Shown here piece by piece: positions 23,639-37,500 of a DNA stretch of 64,000 nucleotides. This DNA comes from Vanessa cardui (Eukaryota > Arthropoda > Insecta > Lepidoptera > Nymphalidae). The notes below the pieces were generated by a model, which did not search any database, had not been told where the DNA came from, and saw only the letters and a list, made by a program, of their open reading frames with translations. Made by a program: the position numbers and the translations under genes. The stretch is taken from positions 8,407,318-8,471,317 of the forward strand of contig NC_061131.1 of assembly GCF_905220365.1 (NCBI RefSeq), given 5' to 3'. Position 1 is the first letter of the stretch. Every line of letters begins with the position of its first letter.

Positions 23639-25502
23639 CTGTTTAGTACAAAATTAGAAGAACAGATTCGCTGTAGAAATTCAGCGAATTACTTCTAGGG
23701 GGTATCCACAATGCTAAATATGCATGCTCCCCTATACACTAAAGATTTTATGCGACTGGGCAAATTTCGTACTATCAGTATGCACAGAAATTAAATACAT
23801 CACAAACTTAGAAAATATTATCACTTCCTAGTCAGAATTCCAGTGATCTAAATAAATTCCTATGGAGCACAATAACAAATATGGCCGTTCAATGTCCCGT
23901 CCCGACCATAGATCATAGTTTTCACGTAGAGCTGATGGTCATTTAAAAGCTTAAAATGGAGCTTTTTGGGATAATGCAACTAATCACTACTAGATGACCT
24001 TCTTGCAAAATAATATATTTCTCATTTTAAGCGGATATAGTTATGAAAATATAAATGGTAAATTAAAGACTTTAGGATATTTTAAAGATAATAAAATATT
24101 ATTATTTTTAAATAAATTACCCTAACATATTTTTATGAATGTATCAGGAAGATGTAAGAGACACTTTACAATATAAATTTTATTATTATTATAAATATGT
24201 TACCAAACATAACGACATCGTAATCATGATAATTTTGAGGGTACTTGACGCTACACGTTGAAAATTTTAAAATGATATCCAAAATATTAATTTAAAGAGT
24301 ACACTGTATATGATTATTATTTGTAAATTGGCTTAATCAAGGATTTCGATCTGGAGCAATCGAAAAAAACCTGTTATAAATAATTTCTGTTTGATTAACT
24401 TTGTCCATTTATCTTTTTTTATTCTATGATAACATATGAAATAGTTATTTTTAATTAATTCAATCATATCTTTACGAATTCTTATACTGTTCGTCGTCAA
24501 ATCTTTATATTCTTGCAATTGAAGAGGTGAACCAGTGTACTTACAGATAGCTTATACTTAGGCTATAATACAATCTATAATACAATATATTATATATCAA
24601 ACTACATTAATGAATTGTAGTCTCTTTCAGTGCTACTGTCTATAGATGAAGGTGACAACTTATCAATAGCTTATTCATTTGCCTTAATGCCTTTCTATTC
24701 TATGATATTAAAAAAGGTGATGAAGGTGTGCAATTTTGAATTAGCCAATGGTATCATGTTTATTTTGAAATAATAGTAATATTTTTCTAAGTTCATCGTA
24801 AAACATTGGATTATCTTCTACGATTTATAGACTGTGAATATTAAATAATTATTACATAGCAAATACTAATGGCAACTATGAAAATGACAGTTGACAAGTT
24901 AAAACGGTACTCTCTAAATACTTATATATACTGTGGCTTAAAAGTAAAAACGAAGATTGTTCTGGAGGTTCTGGATTTACCAAATCATTTTAAATTTATT
25001 TTATTTAGGTACAATGTCGTAGTAAATTAATAGTTTATGAAGCCTGCTCAAGGGTGTGTTATTCGCGTTTCCTAGAAATTTTACCAGGTGAAACTAAAGA
25101 AGTTTTTAATAAAAATAGTACCCATTAACAAAATTAATAAATCATCGAAACCTAATAATTCTAGAATATACATGCGTGTTCAAAAATCTCTCGATTATCA
25201 TTTATACTATGCCAGTAAAATTATGTCAATTGCTTAATGCTTAGTACGCTATTGTATCGAAAATCGTTGACCCGGGGAAACAAGAAAGTATACATACAGG
25301 TAACATGCGAGCTATTGACTTTATAACCAGAACATAATAATAAAACGAAAAATATATTTTTTAATTTTTATAAAGTGGCACATAATTGTAACTCGTTCAC
25401 CTCAATTTTTACATGGATATCAAAAAAAGCATAATTTACTCTAGAAATAAACATACCAACTGCTTATTTTTTAAATAAATAGCAAACTGGAAGAAAGACA
25501 AA
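23639..25502. promoter_or_regulatory. Divergent gap between ZSWIM8 and HERC4; presumed shared promoter region
   Basis: The two genes point away from each other. The visible ZSWIM8 coding sequence begins at 23638 after a pyrimidine-rich stretch and ACTAAACAG, which looks like a splice acceptor, so the true ZSWIM8 first exon and promoter should lie in this interval. HERC4 begins at ATG 25503. No TATA box or CpG-rich block stands out. An exon carrying the ZSWIM8 start codon could not be identified by eye. Confidence 0.5.
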
Positions 25503-28500
25503 ATGTTTTGTTGGGGAAATGCAACTCATCATGAATTGTACCTTGAGAATTCAGATAGCATGGGCATGGTAAGACTTTTTGAACTTTTCGTAGAAATAAA
25601 TATACAAAAAATAAATCGAAATGTTTGTAATTGTCATTATATATTGAAATATTTATATTCTTTTTCATAAAAATAACAAACAGGTCATTAGGCCAACACT
25701 TTCTAAATGGAAGGAGAGTAAACATATAAAATGTGTAGCAGCTGGTGACTTCCATACCCTTTACTTAACAAAACTCGGCCATCTATATTCTTGTGGCTGT
25801 AATGAGCTTGGACAACTTGGTAGGCAAATTGAAAATAACAAAGACAAACCTCCAGGTATGTTTTATCTTGCATAATAATCTTAGATACACACATACATCT
25901 GGTTATTTTAGATTTGACTTAGACTATGTACTTAGTAGAAATGAAACTTTAATAATTTAACAAATGTTGATGGATTTCAAATGTTTCTATTGACATAGTG
26001 TCAAATCCAAATTTAAGATTGTTATTTTTATGCAATTGCACCACAATTGCTAAATATTACACACAAGAAATTATATATATTATATATTATAATTATATAA
26101 TATATATAATTTCTTGTGTGTAACTTATTAGACACAATCAATAATAAATGTTTAATCAACAAACTATTTAAAAAATATATATAGAATAAAAAAATATTAT
26201 CATATAAATAATTATTTAGAGTTTAATCTATCCATTTAAAATTTATACTCTATGTTACTGTTGTGACAATATTGTAAAAGAAATTTAAACATTTATTAAG
26301 ACAAACATTTATTTGTTATCTGACATAGTTACCTATATCATTGGTAATCTACTTGTACTTTACTTGTACTTGCTTACCTTTTGTATTGATTTAAACTTCT
26401 CTGATCTGATGACTGGGTACCCATTCAAGCTTGTTTGCATAGATACTAACTCATTTGATATTTTATTACCAACTAGTAATGCTTGTTATTGTTGTGTTGT
26501 GGTTTGAAGGGTGAGTGAACCATTATAATTATAAGCTACCAAAGTTGGTGGCATATTGGCAATGTTGGGACTTGTTTATATTTCTTACAGCAGTTACCAT
26601 CAATTGGCACTGTTGCCATTATAAACCTTTGTAAAAAATTAACAAAAAATGTAATTTCAGACATCGAAATAATTTTAAAATCAAGTACAATATCAGCCAT
26701 AGCCTGTGGTTCACAACATTCAATGGCATTAGACGAATGGGGCCAAGTTTTTAGTTGGGGCTCTGATAATTTTGGACAGCTCGGAAGCAATCTTGGGGCT
26801 TATACTCAAGATCAACCTAAAATAATTAAGTTCCTAGCAACCAAAAATGTTATCCAAATTGCTTGTGGATTTTATCATTCAATTGCTTTAACAAATAGTG
26901 AGTATATGTTTAAGTGAAAAATATTCAATTTCTTTCAAGATACAAAAAAATAAATGTTAAAAGTGAATTTAATATTAATTTATGGTGTAATACAATAAAT
27001 ATTTAAAGCAATATTGTATTTTAGATGGTGAACTTTATGCCTGGGGTGCAAATACATATGGTCAGTGTGGTTTAGGCACCAAATCAAACAAGGAAACCAC
27101 ACCACAACAAATTAGTTCCCTAGTTGGCATACCCATAGCGATGATTGCTTGTGGTGGGAACCACACTTTTGCCTTATCAAAGTAAGTGTGAATATCATGT
27201 AAATAAAAATATGTTTTGGTATGTCCTATATGCTAGGAAAAATAAACATTTTATGTAAGCCCTTATGTTATAAACATTTTATGTCATCCAGCAAAGACAT
27301 AGCCAGTTTTATTAAATTTTAGTATTCTTATAAAGCACATTACTATTGCACCAACATTATTACTGTAACTCAGTATTACATTAATATCAGCACAAGATTT
27401 GATTGCTGTAATAAATGTATTAAAAATAAACTTATAATAAAAGAGTGGAGACCTCGTCTCGGCAAACGTAGTGTAGGACATCCTCGGGCACGGTGGAGTG
27501 ACGACTTACGCAAGACGGCTGACAGGAGCTGGATGCGAGTAGCCCAAGAACGATCTCAGTGGAGTGTAATTGGAGAGGTCTATGTCCAGCAGTGGACGGA
27601 AATGGGCTGATGGATTGGATTGGATTATAATAAAAAAAGAGTAAAGAGTACCATGATATTTAAATATGTCTTTTTTTAAATCTTTAGGTCGGGTGCTGTA
27701 TTTGGCTGGGGCAAGAACATGTATGGACAGTTAGGATTGCAGGACAGAGAAAACAGATGTTATCCAACTCATTTAAAAACTTTAAGAAATGTAAAGGTAG
27801 GTTATAAATTTTGAAATGGGATAGTCATGTTCCACTTGGCAATTTATTTAAAATTATTTAATGATTTTATAGGTATGTCACATATCATGTGGTGAAGAAT
27901 TTACAACATTTCTTACTCTCGATGGAGGCGTGTTTTCGTGTGGAACTGGAGAATATGGACAGACTGGTCATGGAACTACGAAAGATGAACTAGTTCCGAA
28001 AAAGGTAATATACCATTTAATTTGCAATAAGTTAAGTTGAAGTTACATCAGATTATTTTATTAAGAAACGATAAAAAATGGATCAGTCACAATGGCGAGT
28101 TACGAGATAAAATTGTATCTGTAATTTGTAAATTTCTTATCAGGAGAGTGGAAATGAAAATAAAGATAACACTTAACAATTGTTTGTGGTATGTAATATA
28201 AAGCGCAAATCATATGGAATATAGAAATATTCATAGAAATGAATGATTTATTTTTTCTGCTGCCATTGGAATTGCAGACGGATTATAACTAACTACACAT
28301 AAGGGTATTAATCACTGCAGAAAGTTTACGATAAAATAAAATTATTTTAATCTTGACAAATGTAATCACCAAGAAAAATGTGTAAATCGTGCGTAAATAT
28401 TTACGCCATCATAAAAAGTTTAGTGCTCACCTGGAAGATAAATAAAAATATACATCTTTTACTTAACCTCATTACTCAGCCGATTCCGAAACTGTATCAA

Positions 28501-31500
28501 GAAGGTTTTAATAAACTGATGAGCCGTCTGCCAGAATTCAAATATTCTAAACAGCAGTATTATTTTGTTCTGATTTGAATTGAGCCCGTGTAAGTAAGGG
28601 CACCAGGGAGATAACATCTCAGGAGCGGTTAATATTTCTTACGGCGTCATTGTCCGTCTGCGATGGTGACCACTCAACATCATACGGCCCAAACGGCCAC
28701 ATAGCAAGCAACTAAGCTAACTTTTTTTTTTTTTTTATTATGGTTGGGAAATCCATCATGGAGACCCTCCGCTCTGGGGGAAGAGCGAGGGGTACTGTCT
28801 GACTCCTACTGACTAAAACCCAACCCGTGTCCTCCAATTGCCCATGTGTCGGAAGGGCGGGTATCGCCGAAGCATTCGTCGCACTCCTCCGACGGGCGTT
28901 GGCTCGCCTGATGTAAAGAGTCAGGCGTGCCCCGTCACTTACTGCGGCAACTAAGCTAACCTAACCTAACCATAACAAGAAAGCAAGCATCACAACGCGT
29001 AGTACTGGAGGCGGGCGCTTGCAGGTGATGGAGCTGATGGGCAGCACGGTGACGCAGGTGGCGTGCGGGCGGCGCCACGTGCTGTGCCGCGTGGGCGAGC
29101 GCGTGCTGGCGTGCGGGCACGGCGCGCGCGGCCAGCTGGGCTGCCCGCACGCGGCCGTGGCGCTCGTGCCCACGCCCGTGCCCTTCGCGCCGCGCGACGA
29201 CGAACCGGTAATTGCGCATGCTTACTCCGCCGACCGGCGATAGTCGACCCCTTAGCCGGGTCTATTTACAGACTCGCTCTATTGGTTCCGTTCTCGTTCT
29301 CGGTGCCATATCCCGACGTCCTAGAACCTTATTCATTGGGTGATTACAAAGTAAGCTCAAGTAAATTTCCTCACGTCTGTACCTTCGGAGAGCATATAAA
29401 GTCGTTCGATCTACGTTTAATCTTTCTCCGGTCATGTTTTATTACGTCCATCGAATGGTAAGAATTAGGGATTAAAGTGTGCATCGACATGTTTACTGTG
29501 ATATCTCCGCGTAGTCGAATAATTTATAAGGCCAGTAATTCGTAAACAAAATCAGTTGGAACTACACAAGAGGATTCCCATCCAGTGTTCTGTTGCTGAT
29601 TCACACCAGTTCGGTAATATAATTAAACTTTAATATCACATTTTTATTTATATACATTATAGTTTAAAATTCCCATTGTTAAAATACATGTATGATCTAT
29701 ACTTAAACACACAAAAATACTATAATATTCACTTTATGATATAATTAGATACTAATCCGCTCCTGCTTATAAATTAATATTTTTTTATTCGTAATACAGA
29801 TTGTAAACTTTTCAAAAACTACCTATTGCTTAACCGATTACAATACTCTTCAGCATTTATTGTATATATATAATATAGTTAATGTATGACAAGAAATTGC
29901 AATTCCTTATCAATCGCTAGTAATGTATTATACATACACACATATGTATATAATTACACCTGTAAGTGTACAGTCATACATACTATGGTACAGTCGTCGA
30001 GATGAGTCATTGCGGCGGCTGGAGCGCTGAGGCGAAGAAAGAAGAGGGCTAGTCAAAGTATAGCGTATAGAGTTTGGATTTCATTTGTAGAAAATGTCAA
30101 AGTGTGTAAACGTTTATATAGTATTCGATTGATCACGTGTAACATTGGCTTATTGTTTTGAAATGTAGACAAGAAAAGTAATGAAATGACAAAAATGCGT
30201 TTTGAAGTTTTTTCTATATATATTTTTATTATATGTTTATAATTTTTGTTCCTTTTAATTTGTTTTGTTTTAAATATGACCATCGCTATAGAATATTTTT
30301 ATTTGTAAAAACAAAAACCACACATATGATCATATCATGCCAAAGCCTCGGGCTTGATAAAAAAATAGTATATTTTTCTTTATCAATTTATAAAAACAAA
30401 TGATAACTTAAGCTTCATTTATTTTCAATCAACATATTAATATTGTAAGTATTTTTAAATCAGCTGACAAGTACGAATATTCTATGGATAAGGATCTTTA
30501 ACCTTATCCATAAAATATTCATACATTAAGCAGAAAAATCGATTTATTTATTATTACTACACTTAGTTTGATCACTTATAAGAGTATAGCTGTCTGTGTC
30601 GTACTGGACCTTTGTATTTCAAGTATTATTTCTACTGATTTTGTTCTAATATGTCAAAAAATTGTGCCTACTTGTATGAGCATTTCTTTCAACTTCTCAT
30701 TTAGTATTTTGTTTATTTTTCATTGTTTTATTTTAAAAGTAATTTTATTGTCTGGATGCTGTTTTACATCTATTAATATATATAATATAAAATATTTTTA
30801 ATATTAGCATTTAGTAAAACAGTTACAAAAGGCTTATTAATAGTCGATTATTTTCTTAGCCAAGGAAGAAATCCAAGGTGGAGAGTTCCACGACATTCCG
30901 TAAACACCCTGGCGCCGGCCCATCCAAACCTAATGTTGAGTTATCCCCTTATTAGACAATTATTATTTATTAAATTTGTTATATGAATCCACTTTAAACA
31001 TTTTGTTTATATAATTATATATATGTAATTTATTATTACATTACTCATAGCACATAGCATGAAAGTAAGGGAAAAAAGTAAAACCGATATGACGAGATTG
31101 ATGAATGAAAGAAAAAAGAAGGAAAATCTAGGTTAGGAAACTAGCGTAGGGTTGTAAAATTCGAGGTTCCTTTGAATTGTGACTGTTTTCGTGTCTGAGT
31201 GTAACATTGCATGTGCATGCTGTGTTCTTCTTTAAGTAATTGTGACACTTATTTGACCATATAATATTATTTTTGTTATTATAATCAGTGTACACATTGT
31301 TGAAGAACAAAATAAAATAAATAAATATACATTCAAATAAGGTGAGAATATTAATTCGAGTGTGTGTGGAGTGACGAGATAGAAATACGAAATGAGTAGC
31401 TAAGTGAAAATTTTAACGTAGCTCTAGATTACTGAAATGAACGGTAACGATTTGGAAATGTTTTGTAAGGGATGAATGTGTTATTGCAAGATGATTGTGA

Positions 31501-34500
31501 GATATACATCGGATCAGATAAAAAAGAAGGTGGATGGATTGTGTGAACGATTAAATGTGCAAACTGTATTAAATATCAACAAACAAGCAATGATTAATAA
31601 ATGATTCATGTGTCTGTGTTCAATTTACATCTAAGAAATAAGAATTGATTTTGATCAATATATTGTATACTGTTTTTAGTTGTTTATATACTGTACTATT
31701 GTTTAATTAATTATCTGGACTATTAAACTACTAGGTATTCAATGAATAATCATGAAAGAAGCCTGAAGAAAACCTTTGCTTTGACACGATATATTTATTT
31801 AATTAATTTTCAGACAAAATAATAATTCATTAGTCAATCCATTCTATACAATTGTTTTGTTTTCAGTACTCAAAGGATGGATTCAGTGGTCCCGTAAAAG
31901 TGTTCGCGGGAGGAGATCACAGCTTCTTGACCGTAAGCAGCGACAGAAATGAAACGGTTGATTTTAGGATCCCCGATCCTACGAAGCAGATACTGACGCT
32001 TAACTTTGCTAAACTTACAGCTTGTAACGTTGTTAAAGACAGCGACGTCGTGAGCCAGGTATGAATTATTACGTACTAGAAGAAATATTTAAATATATCT
32101 TGCCCATTTTTTTTTTAAATATTGGAATTAATTATTCTCTTAGTAAAAAAATGTCTTTCTTGGCAATAATAAAAAAAAAAAAAAAATATGAGACAACATC
32201 ACATACACTACTCTGATCCCAATGTAAGTAGCTAAAGCACTTGTGTTATGGAAAATCAGAAGTAACGAAGGTACCACAAACACCCAGACCCAAGACTACA
32301 TACAAACTAATGATAATCTATATCGACTCGGCCGGGAATCGAACCCGGAACGTCGGAGTGGCGTACCCTTGAAAACTGGTAAAATAATAAATTTAAACGT
32401 TCATTGAATTTTTAGGATTTAATGGCTTATTTGGAGACTGTGTTCGGCTCGCTGGCTTGTATGAATGCTTCATTTTTGGCGGATGATAACGCCCACTTTG
32501 GCTGCAATACTAAGGTCCCGGGGGTCAATTTAAAGAAAGCAGAAGAAGCGTTCACTTTAATTAGTCGATTTGAAAATAAAACAATACAGGAACTTGTAAG
32601 TCTAAACAATACAAAACTTAAAGCTAATTAATTATATATTGTTATAATAACTTGTTTGTTTCTTATACAGATATTTAGTTACTTAACCGAACACATTATA
32701 AAAAAAGTGAAGGTATCTCCGCCCGACGCTGAAGCATTGAGAGTTTTCTTAATTTTACCGCTGTATCATGAAATGAGGAACCCACGACGCCATCCGGAAT
32801 TGCAGGTGATTATATTATGTAATTCATAGATTTTATCTTAGTTTTGGTAACCAGGCTTACATAATAGTGTCGTAGTACAGTAAGACACAAATTAGATGTA
32901 GCATCGGAAAATGCAATGGAGTGAAAATAAAACCGATTACTGCCGATTTACACAACCAATAGAAATAGCTCCCTATCGCGCCATTCGACGCTATTCGTCG
33001 CTATAGATTCACGCGTCAGAGAAAGCAAGTGCATGTAAATCGACGCGTCAAATTGACGAATATATTAGGCCATATGATATTACAAGTTATTACGTTTGTG
33101 CAAAGATCATATTCGTGTGAGAAATAAATATTGATAATTTGCGCGTACTTAATTCGGGTGTGATCGGTTTTACGAATTTTGCCGATGCGACATCTAAGTT
33201 GTGTCCTATACTTGGATTCAATAATAGTTTTAAAGTTGCTGCTACATGTGTATGTGTTGGAATTAAACGGAATACTCTTTTGATCGCTACAGAGCATCAT
33301 TCAGAATATTGTACGCCATCCCCAAAGTATTCCGTTCAATTTTACATGTAATTAAATATAGTTGCGAATGAAATATGTGTGTTATTATACAGATCATCAT
33401 TCAGAATATTGTACGCCAAAGTATTCCCCATTCAATTTTATATGTGATTAAATATATTTGGGAATGAAATATGTGTGTTATTAAAATAAACACATAGTTT
33501 ATGTCACGCTCCGCAGGGCCCGTTCGCGGAGGCGTACAACAAGCTGTCGAGTCCGCCGCAGCGCATCGTACAGCTGTGGTGGGAGGCGCAGTCGCCCGAG
33601 TACTTCGAAATGCTCGTCGACATATTCAAAAGTGTCTTCGTGTACGAGATGATGCAGCCCAGCGTACGAGCGAATAAAGTAAAACCTTTTTTTATCAAAT
33701 CTTCATGTTAAGCCTACAATATAAATCAAGTTCTCTTTATTCAAAATCTTAGTCACGTGGGACGCACGCGCACGTATTTTGTAGTATTTTCAGTTATTTA
33801 TCTGTCTATAAGTTTTACTTTAGAAATATATAATGTGCTTTATTCAAAATATTAGTCACGTGGGACGCACGCGCACGTATTTTGTAGTATTTTCAGTTAT
33901 TTATCTGTCTAAAAGTGTAACTTTAGAAATAATCTAAATAAATTTTTCTTAATAAAGTTATTTTAATTACAGAAAATAACCTTCACTCGAAGTATAGTCC
34001 AAATTTTGAACACGCTGACGACGCTTAATAAAATCAACTTTACAAATCCGAAGAAACCTAAAATACCCGCAGAATGTTTCTACATAGAAGATCTATCGAG
34101 TCATGTCGATATTGCTTCGGATTATATAAATTGGCTTTCAGATCAAGATGTAAGTAATCGACTATAGGTTTTTGGTAATGCATTGGCTGCCTTTTATAAT
34201 CGTAATGAAATCTTTATTAATTCGCATTTTCGTCTAGAAATAATTCTCATTAAAATGTATTCTCTGGACTAGAGAAGAGGTGAATAAGTGTAAACAGTCA
34301 TTTCCTCAGTGTTGTCATTCTTTGAACAATTTCTTATGTATGTATTAAGTTTGTATGATTTAGTTTTGGCTCACTAAAAATTAAAAGTATTCAACGCACG
34401 TATCAATATAAAATATAGATGCTAAGCTGTAAATTAACGATTAATTGTTGACTGATTAAGGCTGAGTGTAATAATATTTTAAAAAAAAAACGTATTTCCG

Positions 34501-37500
34501 TTTATTCACAGTTAACTCATCCTCACCTATGTAACTACGCGTTTCTATTCGACGTTCAATGTAAGTCGCTACTATTGAAGATAGACCAACAGCTTCAAAT
34601 GCAAATGGCCGTCAACCGAGCCGCGACGGAGATATTCACACGGCTCATCATAGACCCCTCGTACGAGTATCACAGAGACCAGTTCCTCATACTGACCGTG
34701 TCGAGGAACCACATAGTGAGGGACACGATGCTGCAGATTAGTAATCATGACACGTCGCAATTGAAAAAACCCCTCAGAGTAAGTCGTACTTAAATTTATA
34801 AGGTAATATGAAGGATCATGAACGCATAAGCTTTGGGACACATATATTTCATTGTTGTGTCAGTTACTTAAATTTTTAATTCATCAGTCTCAGTTGAAAT
34901 AAATACAAAAGTATATAATTATTACAATGTAATGATATAGACGACCTCCATGGTCGAGTGGTGTGTACACCGGTTTTCATGGGTACGCCACTCTGAGGTC
35001 CCGGGTTCGATTCCCGGCCGAGTCGATATAGATTACCATTAGTTTTCTATGTTGTCTTGGGTCTGGGTGTTGTGGTACCGTCGTTACTTCTGATTTCCAT
35101 AACACAAGTGCTTCAGCTACTTACATTGGGATCAGAGTAATGTATGTGATGTTGTCTCATATTTATTTTTTATTAGATATGTATATATTGTTTTCGAATA
35201 ATATCTCATATTGCTCTTATTCATTTCTTTGGATTATTCAAAAATGACCTAAATAATTAAAATTGGTTTTAGTATCTATTTGGGTTAATTGACTGTTTTA
35301 AATAAGTTTTATTCAGTTGCGAGCTATTATATGTCAATTATCCATTTGATTTGTATTCTATTTAAACTTATTTATTGCAGGTTGAGTTTGTAGGCGAAGA
35401 AGCAGAGGATGCGGGCGGAGTGAAGAAAGAGTTTTTCATGTTACTCCTTAAAGAAATTTTCGATCCTGTCTACGGCATGTTCAAACAATCAGAGGAGACG
35501 AATATGATTTGGTTTTCAAATAACCCTTTCGAAGAGGAAGTTATGTACTATTTGATAGGTAACTTTCTTTTCTTTTCAATCGACTTCATTGAAGTTCAAA
35601 GTTTAAAACGATTGAAATTATTTTTTAAATTTCAAATTAAAGTGTAATAATAATTAATAATGAAGAGTTAGTAAAGTAACCACTCTTATGTCTTAATGCT
35701 GAGCAAAAGCAAGTATAGCATCACTAAATTTTTGCTTTCTTAATGTCTACAACAACAGCCTGTAAATTCCCACTGCTGGGCTAAAAGCCTCCTCTCCTTT
35801 TGAGGAGAAGGTTTGGAACATATTCCACCACGCTGTTACAATGCGGGTTGGTGGAATACACATGTGGCAGAATTTCTATGAAATTTGTCACATGCAGGTT
35901 TCCTCACGATGTTTTCCTTCAACGCTGAGCACGAGATAAATTATAAAGACAAATTAAGCACATGAATCAGCGGTGCTTTCCTGGGCTTGAACCCGCAATC
36001 ATCGGTTAAGATGCACGCGTTCTAACCACTGGGCCATCTCGACTCTTCTTAATGTCTATATCTCTCTATATCTTTATGAGTTCACAAATTTTTTTACAAA
36101 ACTACTTCATCGACTTTATCTCTATAATTAAAATAGAAAAAAAATTATATCACTTGGCGAGTGTGACTTCAAACAACCTAAAAATGAATAGTAAATACAT
36201 TCTAAAAACAAGTTGTGACATGTAGGTGCTATATACGGTCTTGCTATATACAACTCGATCATTATCTACGTGCCGTTCCCTCTTGTGCTGTATAAGAAGA
36301 TACTGGGCGAGTCGGTGATGCTGGACGACTTGTCCGACTTGTATCCCACGTTAGCCCACAGTCTGAAGCACTTGCTGGACTACGCTGAGGACGACGTCGA
36401 GGAGGTGAGTTTTTATAATAATTTATTTATTATTTATTTATTTATTCTTTATTGCACCCAATTCTAAAACTAAAAAATAACATTTTCGTTACATATTAGT
36501 TGCATGAGGAACAACAATGCATTGTAACAAAGAAAACAAGCTCCTCTTAATCTAATTAACTGCCTAAAAATTAAGAAGATCATACTTGTTTATATTTCGC
36601 GTGGTGTTGAAACAACACCTTTTGATTGAAATTGATTAATGTGGAATTTTTTTTTTTGGTATAGGTTGGCTGACGAGCATATGGGCCACCTGATGGTAAG
36701 TGGTCACCATCACCCATAGACAATGACGCTGTAAGATATATTAACTATTTTTTACGTCGTCAATGTGCCACCAACCTTGGGAACTAAGATGTTATGTCCC
36801 TTGTGCCTGTAGTTACACTGGCTCACTCACCCTTCAGACCGGAACACAACAATACTGAGTACTGTTATTTGGCGGAAGAATAATTGATGAGTGGGTGGTA
36901 CCTACCCAGACGGGCTAGTACAAAGCCCTACCACCAAGTAAAATTATATGATTAAATATATGGAAAATATGGAATATTTATATTTTGATGGCGTTTGATG
37001 GGCTATATAGAAAAAATATATAATTAATCTAAAATATTATTATCTAGAAATAGAATCTACCTAAAATCTTTTATCAACAGTATAATTTCAACCTAACTGA
37101 ATGTGCCGTTAAAATAATGAATGTAATTTCTCAATATTAGGCAATATTATTATAAATATATATGATTTCGCAGGTATTCAGTTTATGTTTCGCCGTCAAT
37201 ACGGAGGTATTCGACCAAATTCAAGTGCATCCTCTAAAAGAGAACGGTGAAAATTTGCCCGTGACACACGAAAACAAGTCTGAATATGTTGATTTGTATG
37301 TCGATTTTCTTCTCAACAAATCGGTAGAAAAACAGTTTAAAGCATTTAATCAAGGATTTCAAAAGGTAATTTTAATATATTTTTATATCAATTTATTGCC
37401 AACCAACACTCATATTGTTGGCTATAATTAAATTATAACTCAATTTCATATTTATACTTATCAATTTAGACATCATAATTTTTGGACAAAATCAAAATGA

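Noticed and set aside
28956..28971. Interstitial telomere as evidence of a chromosome fusion
   Set aside because: Only three repeat units, next to a retro-insertion whose target duplication already contains CTAAC; too short to support a fusion.
29025..29461. GC-rich frames at HERC4 exon 7 as a separate gene
   Set aside because: The plus-strand phase-0 frame 29025-29207 continues the RCC1 repeats (VMELMGSTVTQVACGRRH) with proper splice sites; the other frames are overlaps.
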